A stretch of 64,000 nucleotides of DNA from positions 1 to 64,000 of the forward strand of contig DXDA01000036.1 in the NCBI GenBank assembly GCA_019115745.1. The letters are read 5' to 3'. Each line of letters starts with the position of its first letter. Within the stretch, counting starts at the first letter, position 1. Positions 46,301-54,583 of this stretch are shown in pieces. The notes beneath the pieces are model-generated. The model saw only the letters and a program-made list of their open reading frames with translations, made no database searches and was not told the origin of the DNA. Source of the stretch: Candidatus Alistipes intestinigallinarum (lineage in GTDB: Bacteria > Bacteroidota > Bacteroidia > Bacteroidales > Rikenellaceae). The position numbers and the translations under genes are program-made.

Positions 46301-46706
46301 GAGCCGTTCGATCGCCGAACGCTACTACAACATTGGAGCCGCCAATGCCTACCTGGGTGACGAGGATCAGGGACAGATGAGCGCCTGGTTCGTCATGACG
46401 GCCATGGGGCTCTTCCAGACCGACGGCGGAGCGCGTGTCGATCCGGTCTATGAGATCGGCAGCCCGATTTACGAGAAGATCGTCATCGACCTGGGCAATC
46501 GTTTCGGCCGCGGCAAGACCTTCACCATCGAGGCGAAGAACACGTCCCGCAAGAACATCTACGTCCAGCGGGCATGGCTCAACGGAGAGCGTCTCGACTC
46601 CTTCTGCTTCCCGGCGAGCGAACTGCTCAAGGGCGGGAATCTGACGCTGGAGATGGGTCCGACGCCCAACAAGAAGTGGGGGCTCCGTCCGTATGAGAAG
46701 AAGTGA
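43365..46706 (+). CDS. GH92 alpha-mannosidase with large N-terminal module, GNQQ type
   Basis: A 1113-residue exported enzyme with type I signal (ending GGYAQ). Residues about 30-370 are an extra beta-rich region (WGGSWPTSGWHTHQLNIDFG, AANYSLRESDGVFQPLLV) that looks like a carbohydrate-binding or structural module. GH92 begins at VDTWIGTAHSRWMIAPGPW. VEGNAWQLTFF keeps the acid Glu and GDEDQGQMSAWF the catalytic Asp. The usual GNEPxH is GNQQSMH. This differs from characterised alpha-1,2 enzymes and may reflect another linkage. It follows the surface lipoproteins in the rightward operon. Confidence 0.88.
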   Translation: MNMKKNWIFAALSAMMVVSGGYAQEKGGEGLDQEPSKPKAKVDLFAIAKERMTAKRVLNTSTITDTPLAGGRRVVWSIGAKDRSASDLALGPDGFRQFLARDFGFEDRNFIVGADDAREMFPYVLPGPVDTWGGSWPTSGWHTHQLNIDFGVDRLPESGDWTLVVNLLDYAKEFLPLVKVSINEQDYKLQLSAEGYDVKTQKKPLYDQPLVDTLPISGDLRRITPLTLEIPIEKGMIRPGGNRVVIYVLEGSWIMFDNVEMHAPAEARISVPGRAFVGKVEAANYSLRESDGVFQPLLVAVEQLSGTPTVEVRLDGERIFRTKAETGTYNFEAPMPAVERPTESEYEILVDGKSVRRGSVLRSAQPEQTPADYVDTWIGTAHSRWMIAPGPWMPFGMVKMAPDNQNGGWQAGYQPTFENLGAISHIHCWSMAGLGMLPVNGPLQIHVGDQWDPDSGYRSRIDKRSEKTPLGEYSVHLTDYDIELEVTGTTRCGFQRYTFPKDRGNGRVMIDMRVQGEFDYRIENFEIRKLDDHTIQGFSHQFSPSIYYGDSDQEYTVYFTLEFDRPIVKYGGWVEDRIQEGGVIRGDDVREAGAFVEFDLGESQVVQVRSGISYVGLENSQLNLQTEITEPFGWDFDAVCAYNKATWNDLIARTLITTSDRNEKVKFYTNVYRSLCSRSIYSDVNGEWVSADFVTRRLKDSDDRMLGGDAFWNSFWNLNQYWNLVTPEWSKRWVNSELAMYDALGWLSKGAGGMKYINVMVAEHEIPMMVAAHQMGIGPFDTGKMTAAFDVMENCAPRRLAGGYVGNRDMIPYLKYKYVPYELGIFSNTMEYSFDNWVVGQFAKSIGDEKRYELYNDRGYWWRNAINPANGYAQMRDTLGRFVPDFDPFASGAHVEYVEGNAWQLTFFVPQDVPALVDAIGQKEFVDRLQWGFEASEPWRYNAPNDQYWDYPVVQGNQQSMHFAYLFNWAGKPWLTQRWSRSIAERYYNIGAANAYLGDEDQGQMSAWFVMTAMGLFQTDGGARVDPVYEIGSPIYEKIVIDLGNRFGRGKTFTIEAKNTSRKNIYVQRAWLNGERLDSFCFPASELLKGGNLTLEMGPTPNKKWGLRPYEKK

Positions 46707-46733
46707 TCGAATTTGCAAATGAGAGTTGTGCGG

Positions 46734-46772
46734 GGATTCCGGCATCCCGATCGTTGCGGGGTGCCGGAATCC
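46734..46772 (+). repeat. intercistronic inverted repeat between two GH92 genes
   Basis: A 15-bp stem with one G-U pair (46734-46748 with 46758-46772) and a 9-nt loop lies in the 85-base gap. No T run follows, so it is more likely an mRNA-processing or stability element, or a weak terminator, than a full stop. Confidence 0.65.
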
Positions 46773-46791
46773 TCCCGATAACCGGAAACAA

Positions 46792-49137
46792 ATGACCATG
46801 AAACGAATCTGTTTGTTGATCGCAGCGCTTTGGGCAATGGCGGCCGTTGCCGAGGAGCGGGACTATACGCGCTACGTGCTGCCGATGGTTGGGACGGACA
46901 ATGAGTTCATCCTCTCCAACGGCAACGTGCTTCCCTTTGCGGCCCGCCCGTGGGGAATGAACCACTGGACGCCGCAGACGGCCGTGAACTGCGAGCCGTG
47001 GCAGTATGTCTACGATGCCACCCACATCACCGGACTCAAGCAAACCCACCAGCCGAGTCCGTGGGGCGGGGACTATGCGATGTTCTCGCTGATGCCGACC
47101 GTCGGGCCGATGAAGTTCCGGGAGGAGGAGCGCAAGAGCTGGTTTTCGCACAAGGCCGAGGAGTCGAAACCTCACTATTACCGGGTCTACCTGGCGGATT
47201 ACGACATTACGGCCGAGATGACGCCCTCGTCGCGGGGGTGCCTCATGCGCTTTACATATCCGCAGAGCGATGCGGCGAACGTCGTGATCGACGCCTTCGA
47301 CGAAGATTCCTACGTACAGGTGATTCCCGAGGAACGCAAGGTGATCGGCTATACGACGCAGTATTACCATAGCGGCAAGAAGGCTCCGGACAACTTCCGG
47401 AACTATTTCGTCATCGTGTTCGACACGCCGTTCGAGGAGTTTGCCGTCTGGCTCGGCAACGGTTTCGACCGGAAGGCCTGTGAGGCACAGGGTGGCCGGA
47501 CCGGTGTTGTTGTGCGTTTCAAGACCCGCCGGGGCCAGCAGGTCCAGGCCCGGATCGCCTCGTCGTTCATCAGTTACGAACAGGCCGAAATCTCGTTGAA
47601 GCGCGAAATCGGGGAGAAGAGCTTCGAGACGCTCTGCGAGGAGGGGCGTCGTGCGTGGAACGATTGCCTGAGCCGCTTCCGGGTGAAGGACGACCGGCTG
47701 GATGATCTGGACAACGTCCGGATGTTCTATACGGCTCTCTATCGGATGTTCCTCTATCCGCGGGAGTTCTTCGAATACGACGCTGCGGGGCAGATGATCC
47801 ACTACAGCCCCTTTACCGGAGAGGTTTGTCCGGGGCGGATGCACACCGATAACGGCTATTGGGATACGTTCCGTGCGGCGCGTCCGTTCTTCGACCTCTT
47901 CTTCCCCGACTGGCACGCCGGGTACATGGAGTCCGTGGCCAATACGTTCCGGGAGAGCGGCTGGCTGCCGGAGTGGGTCTCCCCGGGGCATATCGACGCG
48001 ATGATCGGTTCGAATTCGGCGTCGGTGATTGCTTCGGCCTACTTTGCGGGGGTTCCCGGCATGGATATGGAGACGCTCTGGGAGGGAATGTACAAGATGG
48101 CATACCATGCCCATCCGAAGTTGTCGTCCGTCGGTCGGGCCGGTGCGGAGGCTTACGACCGGCTGGGATACGTCCCGAACGACATCGGGGTCAAGGAGAG
48201 TGCTGCGCGGACACTCGAATATGCCTATGACGACTATTGCGTGTTGAAGGTGGCCGAGGCCCTGGGAAAGAGCCCCGAGATCATCGACACGTTCCGCAAA
48301 CGGGCCCTGAACTATCGGAATCTCTTCCACCGGCAGTTCAATCTGATGGCCGGGAAGGACTCTTCGGGACGCTTCCGGCCCGATTTCAACCCGCTGGCCT
48401 GGGGCGGAGACTTTACCGAGGGCAACAGTTGGCACTATACGTGGAGTGCCTTCCACGATCCGGCCGGACTGGCCGATCTGATGGGTGGCGACCGGGCCTT
48501 TATCCGGATGCTGGATTCGGTCTTCGAGCAGCCTCCTGTGTTCGACGTCTCGAACTACGGGGGACAGGTGATCCACGAGGTGCGCGAGATGCAGATCATG
48601 AATTTCGGACAGTACGCCCACGGCAACCAGCCGATCCAGCACATGATCTATCTTTACGACTGGACTTCGGAGCCGTGGAAGACGCAATACCATGTCCGGG
48701 ATGTGCTTGCGCGGTTGTACCGCCCGACGCCCGACGGCTATTGCGGCGACGAGGACAACGGTCAGACCTCGGCGTGGTATGTCTTTTCGGCGCTGGGCAT
48801 CTACCCGGTGAATCCCGTATCGGGAGAGTATGCGATCGGATCGCCGCTGTTCCGGGAGGTGGAGATCACGCTTCCCGACGGGAAGATCCTGACGATCTCG
48901 GCCCCGGAGAACGACGACCGCAACCGCTATGTGGACCGCGTCCGGGTCAACGGCAAGGCCTGCACGGTGAATTACCTGACGCGCGAACAACTTCGGCAGG
49001 GCGGGACGATCGAATTCCGGATGGCTGCCGAACCCAATACGAAACGGGGTGTCGACAAGGCATCGCGACCCTATTCGTTCTCCGAGGAGTACGGTGCGGC
49101 GGCCGGATCGGAGCAAGCTCCCGCCGCCTCATTTTAA
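46792..49137 (+). CDS. GH92-family alpha-mannosidase, divergent GNQP type
   Basis: A 781-residue exported protein with a signal peptide (MTMKRICLLIAALWAMAAVA). The frame extends upstream to 46726 but that part overlaps the hairpin, so the ATG at 46792 is chosen. It belongs to a GH92 branch with HQPSPWGGDYAMFSLMP in the N-terminal domain. FTEGNSWHYTW (acid Glu) and CGDEDNGQTSAWYVF (base Asp) are present. The metal/sugar loop is HGNQPIQHM rather than GNEPSHH. It is probably an exo-acting alpha-mannosidase with linkage preference different from the 20998 enzyme. Confidence 0.88.
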   Translation: MTMKRICLLIAALWAMAAVAEERDYTRYVLPMVGTDNEFILSNGNVLPFAARPWGMNHWTPQTAVNCEPWQYVYDATHITGLKQTHQPSPWGGDYAMFSLMPTVGPMKFREEERKSWFSHKAEESKPHYYRVYLADYDITAEMTPSSRGCLMRFTYPQSDAANVVIDAFDEDSYVQVIPEERKVIGYTTQYYHSGKKAPDNFRNYFVIVFDTPFEEFAVWLGNGFDRKACEAQGGRTGVVVRFKTRRGQQVQARIASSFISYEQAEISLKREIGEKSFETLCEEGRRAWNDCLSRFRVKDDRLDDLDNVRMFYTALYRMFLYPREFFEYDAAGQMIHYSPFTGEVCPGRMHTDNGYWDTFRAARPFFDLFFPDWHAGYMESVANTFRESGWLPEWVSPGHIDAMIGSNSASVIASAYFAGVPGMDMETLWEGMYKMAYHAHPKLSSVGRAGAEAYDRLGYVPNDIGVKESAARTLEYAYDDYCVLKVAEALGKSPEIIDTFRKRALNYRNLFHRQFNLMAGKDSSGRFRPDFNPLAWGGDFTEGNSWHYTWSAFHDPAGLADLMGGDRAFIRMLDSVFEQPPVFDVSNYGGQVIHEVREMQIMNFGQYAHGNQPIQHMIYLYDWTSEPWKTQYHVRDVLARLYRPTPDGYCGDEDNGQTSAWYVFSALGIYPVNPVSGEYAIGSPLFREVEITLPDGKILTISAPENDDRNRYVDRVRVNGKACTVNYLTREQLRQGGTIEFRMAAEPNTKRGVDKASRPYSFSEEYGAAAGSEQAPAASF

Positions 49138-49150
49138 ATAGTTTCGTGTT

Positions 49151-50353
49151 ATGGAAATGAAAACTTCGGGGCGAGCCCAGGGTCGTATTTCGATGCTGCT
49201 GCCCGTTCTCTTCTGCTTTTTCATCATGGGTTTCGTCGACATCGTCGGCACGGCCGTGGCCAACATCAAGGATGTGCTGGGCCTGAGCTCGACGATGGCG
49301 GGGTTGTTGCCCAACTTCATCTTTATCTGGTTCCTCTTCTGCTCGATCCCGGCCGGGATGCTGATGCGCCGCTACGGCCGGAAGCGCATGGTGCTGGTCA
49401 GCAATCTGATCACGTGCGTCGCCATGCTGCTGCCGCTGGTGCTGATTTTCGGTGTGGCCAAACCGGGCCTCGACGTCTATATCCCGGTTTTCGTGCTGAT
49501 GGGTGTCGGGAACACGATCATCCAGGTGGCTCTGAATCCGCTGTTGACCAACGTCGTCTCGGGCGACCGGCTGGCAAGTGCCATGACGTTGGGACAGTTC
49601 GTGAAGGCGCTCTCCTCGCTGCTCGGGCCCCAGATCGTTCTGTTTGCCTCCGTGTGGCTCGGCGACTGGAACTACGTCTTCCCGATCTACGCGATTCTGA
49701 CGATTCTCTCCTCCGTATGGCTCTTCTTCACGCCGATTCCGCGTGAGGCGTCGGATCCGTCGGGAAGTGCTACCTTCGGCGGGGCCTTCGGGTTGCTGCG
49801 TGACGGCTATCTGCTGCTGATGTTCCTGGTTATCCTGCTGATCGTCGGCGTCGATGTCGGGCTGAACTTCTTCATCCCGGAGATCTTCCGGGAGGTCTTC
49901 GCTGCGGAGAATCCGGCGTCGATGAACACGCTCTATTTCGGAGCCCGTGCCCTGGGGTCGTTCGTGTGCGCCATGCTGCTAGTGCGCTTTTCAGCCCGCA
50001 AGATCTTCGTCTGGACGATGGTCGTGGCTATTGCCGCCTATCTCTGGATGATGTTCCTGGCCGGATCGGCCGGAACGGCCAGCGCCCGCATCATCTTCAT
50101 CCTGCTCTTCCTGCCGGTAGGGTTTGCGACGGGAAACGTCTTCTCGATCGCCTTTTCGTTCGCCATGCAGCATCGTCCGGAGAAGGCCGACCTGATCTCG
50201 TCGCTGCTGATCATGGGGGTGGCCGGAGGCGGAGCCGTGACACTCGTCACCGGCGCCCTGTCCGATGCGCTGGGTATTCTGGGTGGCATGTCCGTGCTGC
50301 TGGTTTGCCTGCTTTTCATCTTTGGCGTATCGCTCTACGCTGCCCGGCGATAG
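49151..50353 (+). CDS. MFS sugar transporter, FucP/GluP-like
   Basis: A 400-residue inner-membrane carrier with twelve spans. It has the loop motif GMLMRRYGRKRMVLV and NTIIQVALNPLLTNVV, which resembles the fucose/glucose/galactose permease branch common in Bacteroidetes sugar loci. It is last in the rightward operon, 13 bases after GH92, and would move the released monosaccharide into the cytoplasm for the ROK and PfkB kinases. The exact sugar is unknown. Confidence 0.88.
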   Translation: MEMKTSGRAQGRISMLLPVLFCFFIMGFVDIVGTAVANIKDVLGLSSTMAGLLPNFIFIWFLFCSIPAGMLMRRYGRKRMVLVSNLITCVAMLLPLVLIFGVAKPGLDVYIPVFVLMGVGNTIIQVALNPLLTNVVSGDRLASAMTLGQFVKALSSLLGPQIVLFASVWLGDWNYVFPIYAILTILSSVWLFFTPIPREASDPSGSATFGGAFGLLRDGYLLLMFLVILLIVGVDVGLNFFIPEIFREVFAAENPASMNTLYFGARALGSFVCAMLLVRFSARKIFVWTMVVAIAAYLWMMFLAGSAGTASARIIFILLFLPVGFATGNVFSIAFSFAMQHRPEKADLISSLLIMGVAGGGAVTLVTGALSDALGILGGMSVLLVCLLFIFGVSLYAARR

Positions 50354-50368
50354 CCCGGGTGGCGTGCC

Positions 50369-50410
50369 AATAAAAATTCCCCGAACCATGTGGTTCGGGG
50401 AATTTTTATT
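50369..50410. terminator. strong bidirectional terminator closing the glycan operon
   Basis: A 20-bp perfect inverted repeat (50369-50388 and 50391-50410) with A-rich and T-rich outer ends lies between two convergent operons. It terminates both the rightward glycan operon and the leftward PfkB operon. Confidence 0.92.
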
Positions 50411-50425
50411 GAGCCGGAGAACCTT

Positions 50426-51538
50426 CTATCGGTCGATCCGGTCGAGCTCCCGGTAGAGGTGCAGGAAGAAGGCGCGGTTGTCGGCCGAGACGTAGTGCAT
50501 CGACCGGGCCTTGGCCCGCGAGAAGGACTTGCAGTAGCGGAGGTAGTATTCCGGACGATTCTCGGGCGGTTCTCCGTTGGCCATCCAGTCCCACTTGGAC
50601 TCCGCCAGGTCGACGACGACGATCTTGTGTCGGGTCATGCGGCATCCGGCAGCGATGCGGACGTTTTGCGACATGGAGAGGGCCTTTTCGAAGATCATGG
50701 GCGAGGCGACCGAGGAGCCGACGGAGAGGTAGACGCCGTCTTCGAGTCGGCAGACGCTGTCGGTGAAGCAGAGGAAATCGACCTCGGCGGTCCGCCCGAC
50801 GGCGGCGAACGAGCAGAGCGGATGCATGAAGAAGACGTCGAGCCCGAACATCGGATGGACCGTCAGCGGAATCCCCGCCTGCCAGGCGGCATACTGAAGA
50901 CTGTACTCCCGGTACGGGAACTGGATGTCGATGCGCCCGGGGCGGAGGTTGTATTTTTCGATCTTTTCCAGCAGGTCGGCTGCGGCCGCCGAACGGTTCG
51001 GGTCCTCGGTGTTGGCGATGTCACGCTGCAGGAGCTCCGGGTTCGGAATGGTCAATCCCTGCTCTGCCAGGGTCCGGGCGATCGATTCGCCCATTCCGAG
51101 CCCTTGCCAGGCTCCGACGAGCAGGGCGAGGCTAATGGATCGGTCGGGCTCCTCCTGCAATCCGAAACTGCCGGCCGGGAGGCTGTTGCGCGTATCTTCG
51201 CAGGCGCAGCCGTGGAAGGCGAATTCCCAGTCGTCGGCGATCGAGGTGCCGGTAGTGGCCAGATGGGTCAGCCAGCCGCGGCGAACGAATTCTCCCACGA
51301 GCGGCCCCAGCCCGTTTCGAATCAGGTGGGTTCCGAAGGTCAGTATCCGGGAAGCCCCCTTTTCCCGGGCTTCGAGGAGGTCGCGGGCCGTGTTGCGGAT
51401 CGTCTCCATGGCCTCTTCGGGCAGCGGAGCCGGAGTCTGGTCGGGGCGGATCACCGCATCGGCGATCCGGACCTGTCTCGCGCATTCGGACAACGGCCGG
51501 AAGCGGATGTCGTCTCGGTTGAAACGGATGTTTTTCAT
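50426..51538 (-). CDS. DHS-like 370-residue protein, copy B
   Basis: A 370-residue cytoplasmic protein and tandem paralogue of the next gene (51540). Conserved blocks are ILTFGTHLIRNGLGPLVGEF and THLATTGTSIADDWEFAF, SLALLVGAWQGLGMGESI and a late DGVYLSVGSSVASPMIFEKA. The order of blocks (a loop like SxxIxxGL, a TTAGG-like strand, then ADFxxY and SGxxxxEA-like segments) resembles deoxyhypusine synthase, an NAD-dependent fold. The catalytic Lys of that enzyme is not visible. I regard the fold as a guess. The function is unknown. It is last in the PfkB-HAD operon, one base after copy A. Confidence 0.7.
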   Translation of the reverse strand: MKNIRFNRDDIRFRPLSECARQVRIADAVIRPDQTPAPLPEEAMETIRNTARDLLEAREKGASRILTFGTHLIRNGLGPLVGEFVRRGWLTHLATTGTSIADDWEFAFHGCACEDTRNSLPAGSFGLQEEPDRSISLALLVGAWQGLGMGESIARTLAEQGLTIPNPELLQRDIANTEDPNRSAAAADLLEKIEKYNLRPGRIDIQFPYREYSLQYAAWQAGIPLTVHPMFGLDVFFMHPLCSFAAVGRTAEVDFLCFTDSVCRLEDGVYLSVGSSVASPMIFEKALSMSQNVRIAAGCRMTRHKIVVVDLAESKWDWMANGEPPENRPEYYLRYCKSFSRAKARSMHYVSADNRAFFLHLYRELDRIDR

Positions 51539-51539
51539 G

Positions 51540-52652
51540 TCAGCTCATCTTGGAAAGTTCGTGGAAAAGTTTCAGCAGGAAGGCGCGGTTGTCGGCCGTC
51601 AGGAACTCCATGCCGAGCGGTTTGCTGCGGAGGAAGGTCTTCATGAAGGGGGTGTTGTACTCGGGGTTCTCCCGGGGCGGTTCGCCCTGTCGGAACCAGT
51701 CCCACCGCGGTTCGGCCAGGTCGACGACGGCAATGCGGTGGCGGTTGAGTTGCTCACCGTGCTGCAGCGCGACGTTCTGGGCCATGGAGAAGGCCTTCTC
51801 GAAGACCGTGGGCGACATGATCGCCGTCCCGACTGACAGATAAACACCGCCGTTGAGTTCGCTCACCGAATGGGCATAGGAGAGGAAATCGAGTTCGGCG
51901 GCGCGTCCGATGGCGGCTCCCGAGTTGAGGTGGTGCGTGTAGATGATGTCGTGGCCGAACATGGGGTGAGCCGTCGACGCGACGCCGAACTGGAAGGCTC
52001 CGGCTTGCAGGCTGTATTCCCGACAGGGGGTCGGGATCTCGTGCCAGCCCGCCTCCAGGCGGGCCTTGCGGATCACGTTCAACAGGTCTGCCGATGCGGC
52101 TTTCTGCGCGATGTCGCCATCCCGGATCAGGTTGATCAGCTCCTGCTCCGAGGGGATCCGCAGCCCCTGTTCCGCAATGGCCTTGCCGACCGAGGCGCCG
52201 TATCCGTATCCCTGCCATACACCGACGGCAATGGCCAGGTTGATCGAAAATCCGGTCTCCTCCCAGGTCCCGAAGCACCCTTCGGGCAGGTTTTCGTAGA
52301 CGGCTTCGCTGCTTTTGCCCTGGAAGGCGAACTCCCAGTCGTGAATGATCCCGGCTCCATTCGTTGCCAGGTGTGTGATCCAGCCCCGGCGGAGGTACTC
52401 GACCAGCAGCGGACCAAGTCCGTTTTTGATCGAGTGGGCTCCGAAGGCCAGGATGACCGGACGCCCGTTGGTGCGGGCTTCGAGAATGTATTCGGCCGTG
52501 CGGGCAATCATCTCGCAGGCCTCGGGACGCATCTCCGGATCGGGATCCGAGGGGTGGATGTAGATCTCGGCGATGTTCACCTTGTTTTTCCGCTCGGCCA
52601 GAGGCCGTTGGTGGATTTTGCTTCGGTCAAATTGGGGAAGACTCATGGTCAA
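51540..52652 (-). CDS. DHS-like 370-residue protein, copy A
   Basis: A 370-residue protein, the same length as copy B, with matching blocks: ILAFGAHSIKNGLGPLLVEY, THLATNGAGIIHDWEFAF, GCFGTWEETGFSINLAIAVG and NGGVYLSVGTAIMSPTVFEK. The TNGAG and HDWE residues look more ancestral than the TTGTS and DDWE of copy B. Its start overlaps the PfkB-HAD stop by four bases, so it is translationally coupled. A heteromeric pair with copy B is plausible. It probably acts on the product of the kinase or phosphatase. Confidence 0.7.
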   Translation of the reverse strand: MTMSLPQFDRSKIHQRPLAERKNKVNIAEIYIHPSDPDPEMRPEACEMIARTAEYILEARTNGRPVILAFGAHSIKNGLGPLLVEYLRRGWITHLATNGAGIIHDWEFAFQGKSSEAVYENLPEGCFGTWEETGFSINLAIAVGVWQGYGYGASVGKAIAEQGLRIPSEQELINLIRDGDIAQKAASADLLNVIRKARLEAGWHEIPTPCREYSLQAGAFQFGVASTAHPMFGHDIIYTHHLNSGAAIGRAAELDFLSYAHSVSELNGGVYLSVGTAIMSPTVFEKAFSMAQNVALQHGEQLNRHRIAVVDLAEPRWDWFRQGEPPRENPEYNTPFMKTFLRSKPLGMEFLTADNRAFLLKLFHELSKMS

Positions 52653-54553
52653 AGCTCTTTTTTCAACAGGAACGATGCGAGTTGGCGGTACTCCGTGAAG
52701 TCGGGGATGAGCAGGTCGGCACCGGCTCGGAGCAGCCGTTTGTGTTTGGATTCATTCCATCCGTAGCGGCGCACTTCGTGGCTCTGCACGCCGATGCCCA
52801 GGGCGCCGCAACTGCGTGCAACGCGCATCTCTACGGGCCCGTCGCCGAAGATGACCAGCTTTTCGGGATCGACCTGTTCCTGCTTCAGAATGTTGCGCAG
52901 CACCTGCCGCTTGGGGTCGTTGTGCATGTCGCCGACCGATCCGAAAATCCCGCCGGTGAAGCACTCCGCATATCCCAGCAGTTGCGCTTCGCGGAGTACA
53001 TCCTCCTGATCCGTTCCGCTGGCGAGGTAGATTTTCACACCGTTTGCGGCCAGCGTCCTGAGCAGCGCGATGCTCCCGGCGATGGTCACCTCCTCGGGGG
53101 ATAGCAGTTGCTTCCGGACCCGCTCCACGCGGTGTTCGATGAATGCCAGCAGGGCGTCGTTGTAGATGCGTTTGTACTCCTGGGGCGTACGGATCTCGGA
53201 CTCGGGAACGAGCCCCCATTTCCGGACCGCCTCGACGAGCATCACCATCTGGTTGATCGTCTGAATGCCGGTCGAGCGGACGATGAAGTCCCGGCAGTAG
53301 GCGCGAACCCGTGCCTTGAGCTCTTCGTCGTCGGCTTTGGAGCCCATGATTGCATCGATCATGCAGGCCTCCATGATCTCCTCCCAGCCTTCGCGGAGGG
53401 TTGAGATCGTGCCGTCGTGGTCGAATACGGCGTATTCGATGGCCGGGCGACGGCGGATTGTTTCGAGATCCGTGATGATCTCCGCCGTAAAGGGTTCGCT
53501 CCGGCGGACGGGATGCTCGTCGGCATTGTAGTTGAGGTCGCGGGTCTCTACGATTGCGCGGAGCTCCTCCGGAGAGCAGGTGCCGGTCTGGTGCAGTTTC
53601 TGGACGGTGACGCCGGCCACCGAGTTGCCGATGTGGAGGGCGGGACCGATCGGAAGCCCTGCAGCCAGCGCCAGGGCGAATCCGGAGAAGAAACTGTCTC
53701 CGGCACCGACCGTGTCGAGTTCGGTCAGGAGCGAGAGCCCTTCGGCCGAGGTGAACGTTCCGTCGTAGGCCGTCGCCCCGAGGTCGCCCCGGCTCACGAT
53801 CAGCGGATCTCCGGTCTGCTCGTGGTAACGGCGCATCAGCTCCCGGAGCTCGTCGGCCGGAACGTAGCTGCGCATGGGGTCGAGTTCGATGCCCAGTTCG
53901 GCTGCCACTTCATGCGTGTTGAGTTTGTGCCACATCCCCTTGAAGCGGCGCTGCATGGTCCGGGAGTCCACGATGAAGGGGACTTCGGGATGCTCTGCGG
54001 CCAGGCGGTTCAGCCCGTCGATGAATTCGTCGGTGTAGATCGTGTCTTCGAGCTGCTGGTTGATCAGCACGACATCGGCCTTGGCGACGGCTTCGGTAAC
54101 GCGGTCGAGCAGCAACCGGGCGGTCTCGGCCGAGATTCGGTTGCGGACGCCGGTGTCGATGCGTTCCTGCTCCTTGCTGTCTACGATCGGTTTGATGTAG
54201 GCCGGGGTCATCCACTGCTCGGACTGGACCGTCAGCGGCGCACCGGCGGGAAGTAACTGTTTCATCAGCCGACTCATCTCCGCTCCGAACATGTCCGGTC
54301 CGATGACGCCGATCGGTATGATCTCCCCGGCCCCCAGGGCGCAGAGGTTGGCGAAGACGTTTCCGGCTCCACCGAGCGATGTGGTCAGTTTGTGGGCGCG
54401 GCGGACCTGGAAACCGGTTTCGAGCGAGGGCTCCATGTCGGAACTGTTGACGTGGAAATAGACATCCAGGCAGAAGTCGCCGATCAGGACGAGGGTGGTC
54501 GTTTTCGCGGAAGCGAGCATGGTTTCGACCGCCTGATTGAGTTCTCGTGTCAT
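52649..54553 (-). CDS. PfkB sugar kinase fused to HAD phosphatase
   Basis: A 634-residue cytoplasmic fusion. Residues 1 to about 350 are a ribokinase/PfkB kinase, closest in its opening (LVLIGDFCLDVYFH, LTTSLGGAGNVFANLCALGA) to heptose-phosphate kinases of the HldE type. It ends with the catalytic loop DTVGAGDSFFSGFALA. Residues about 370-634 are a HAD hydrolase with YAVFDHDGTISTLREGW (first Asp nucleophile), IYLASGTDQEDVL and VIFGDGPVEMRVAR. It could phosphorylate one position and remove another phosphate. It is first in a three-gene operon with operator 5 about 31 bases upstream. Confidence 0.88.
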   Translation of the reverse strand: MTRELNQAVETMLASAKTTTLVLIGDFCLDVYFHVNSSDMEPSLETGFQVRRAHKLTTSLGGAGNVFANLCALGAGEIIPIGVIGPDMFGAEMSRLMKQLLPAGAPLTVQSEQWMTPAYIKPIVDSKEQERIDTGVRNRISAETARLLLDRVTEAVAKADVVLINQQLEDTIYTDEFIDGLNRLAAEHPEVPFIVDSRTMQRRFKGMWHKLNTHEVAAELGIELDPMRSYVPADELRELMRRYHEQTGDPLIVSRGDLGATAYDGTFTSAEGLSLLTELDTVGAGDSFFSGFALALAAGLPIGPALHIGNSVAGVTVQKLHQTGTCSPEELRAIVETRDLNYNADEHPVRRSEPFTAEIITDLETIRRRPAIEYAVFDHDGTISTLREGWEEIMEACMIDAIMGSKADDEELKARVRAYCRDFIVRSTGIQTINQMVMLVEAVRKWGLVPESEIRTPQEYKRIYNDALLAFIEHRVERVRKQLLSPEEVTIAGSIALLRTLAANGVKIYLASGTDQEDVLREAQLLGYAECFTGGIFGSVGDMHNDPKRQVLRNILKQEQVDPEKLVIFGDGPVEMRVARSCGALGIGVQSHEVRRYGWNESKHKRLLRAGADLLIPDFTEYRQLASFLLKKEL

Positions 54554-54583
54554 TTCAGTAGCTTTTTGGGTTGATAATTCATT

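Noticed and set aside
40902..46799. A 1965-codon leftward frame opposite the surface lipoproteins and GH92
   Set aside because: Same antisense artefact: no domain, no promoter, and the opposite strand has clear signal peptides and GH92 motifs.
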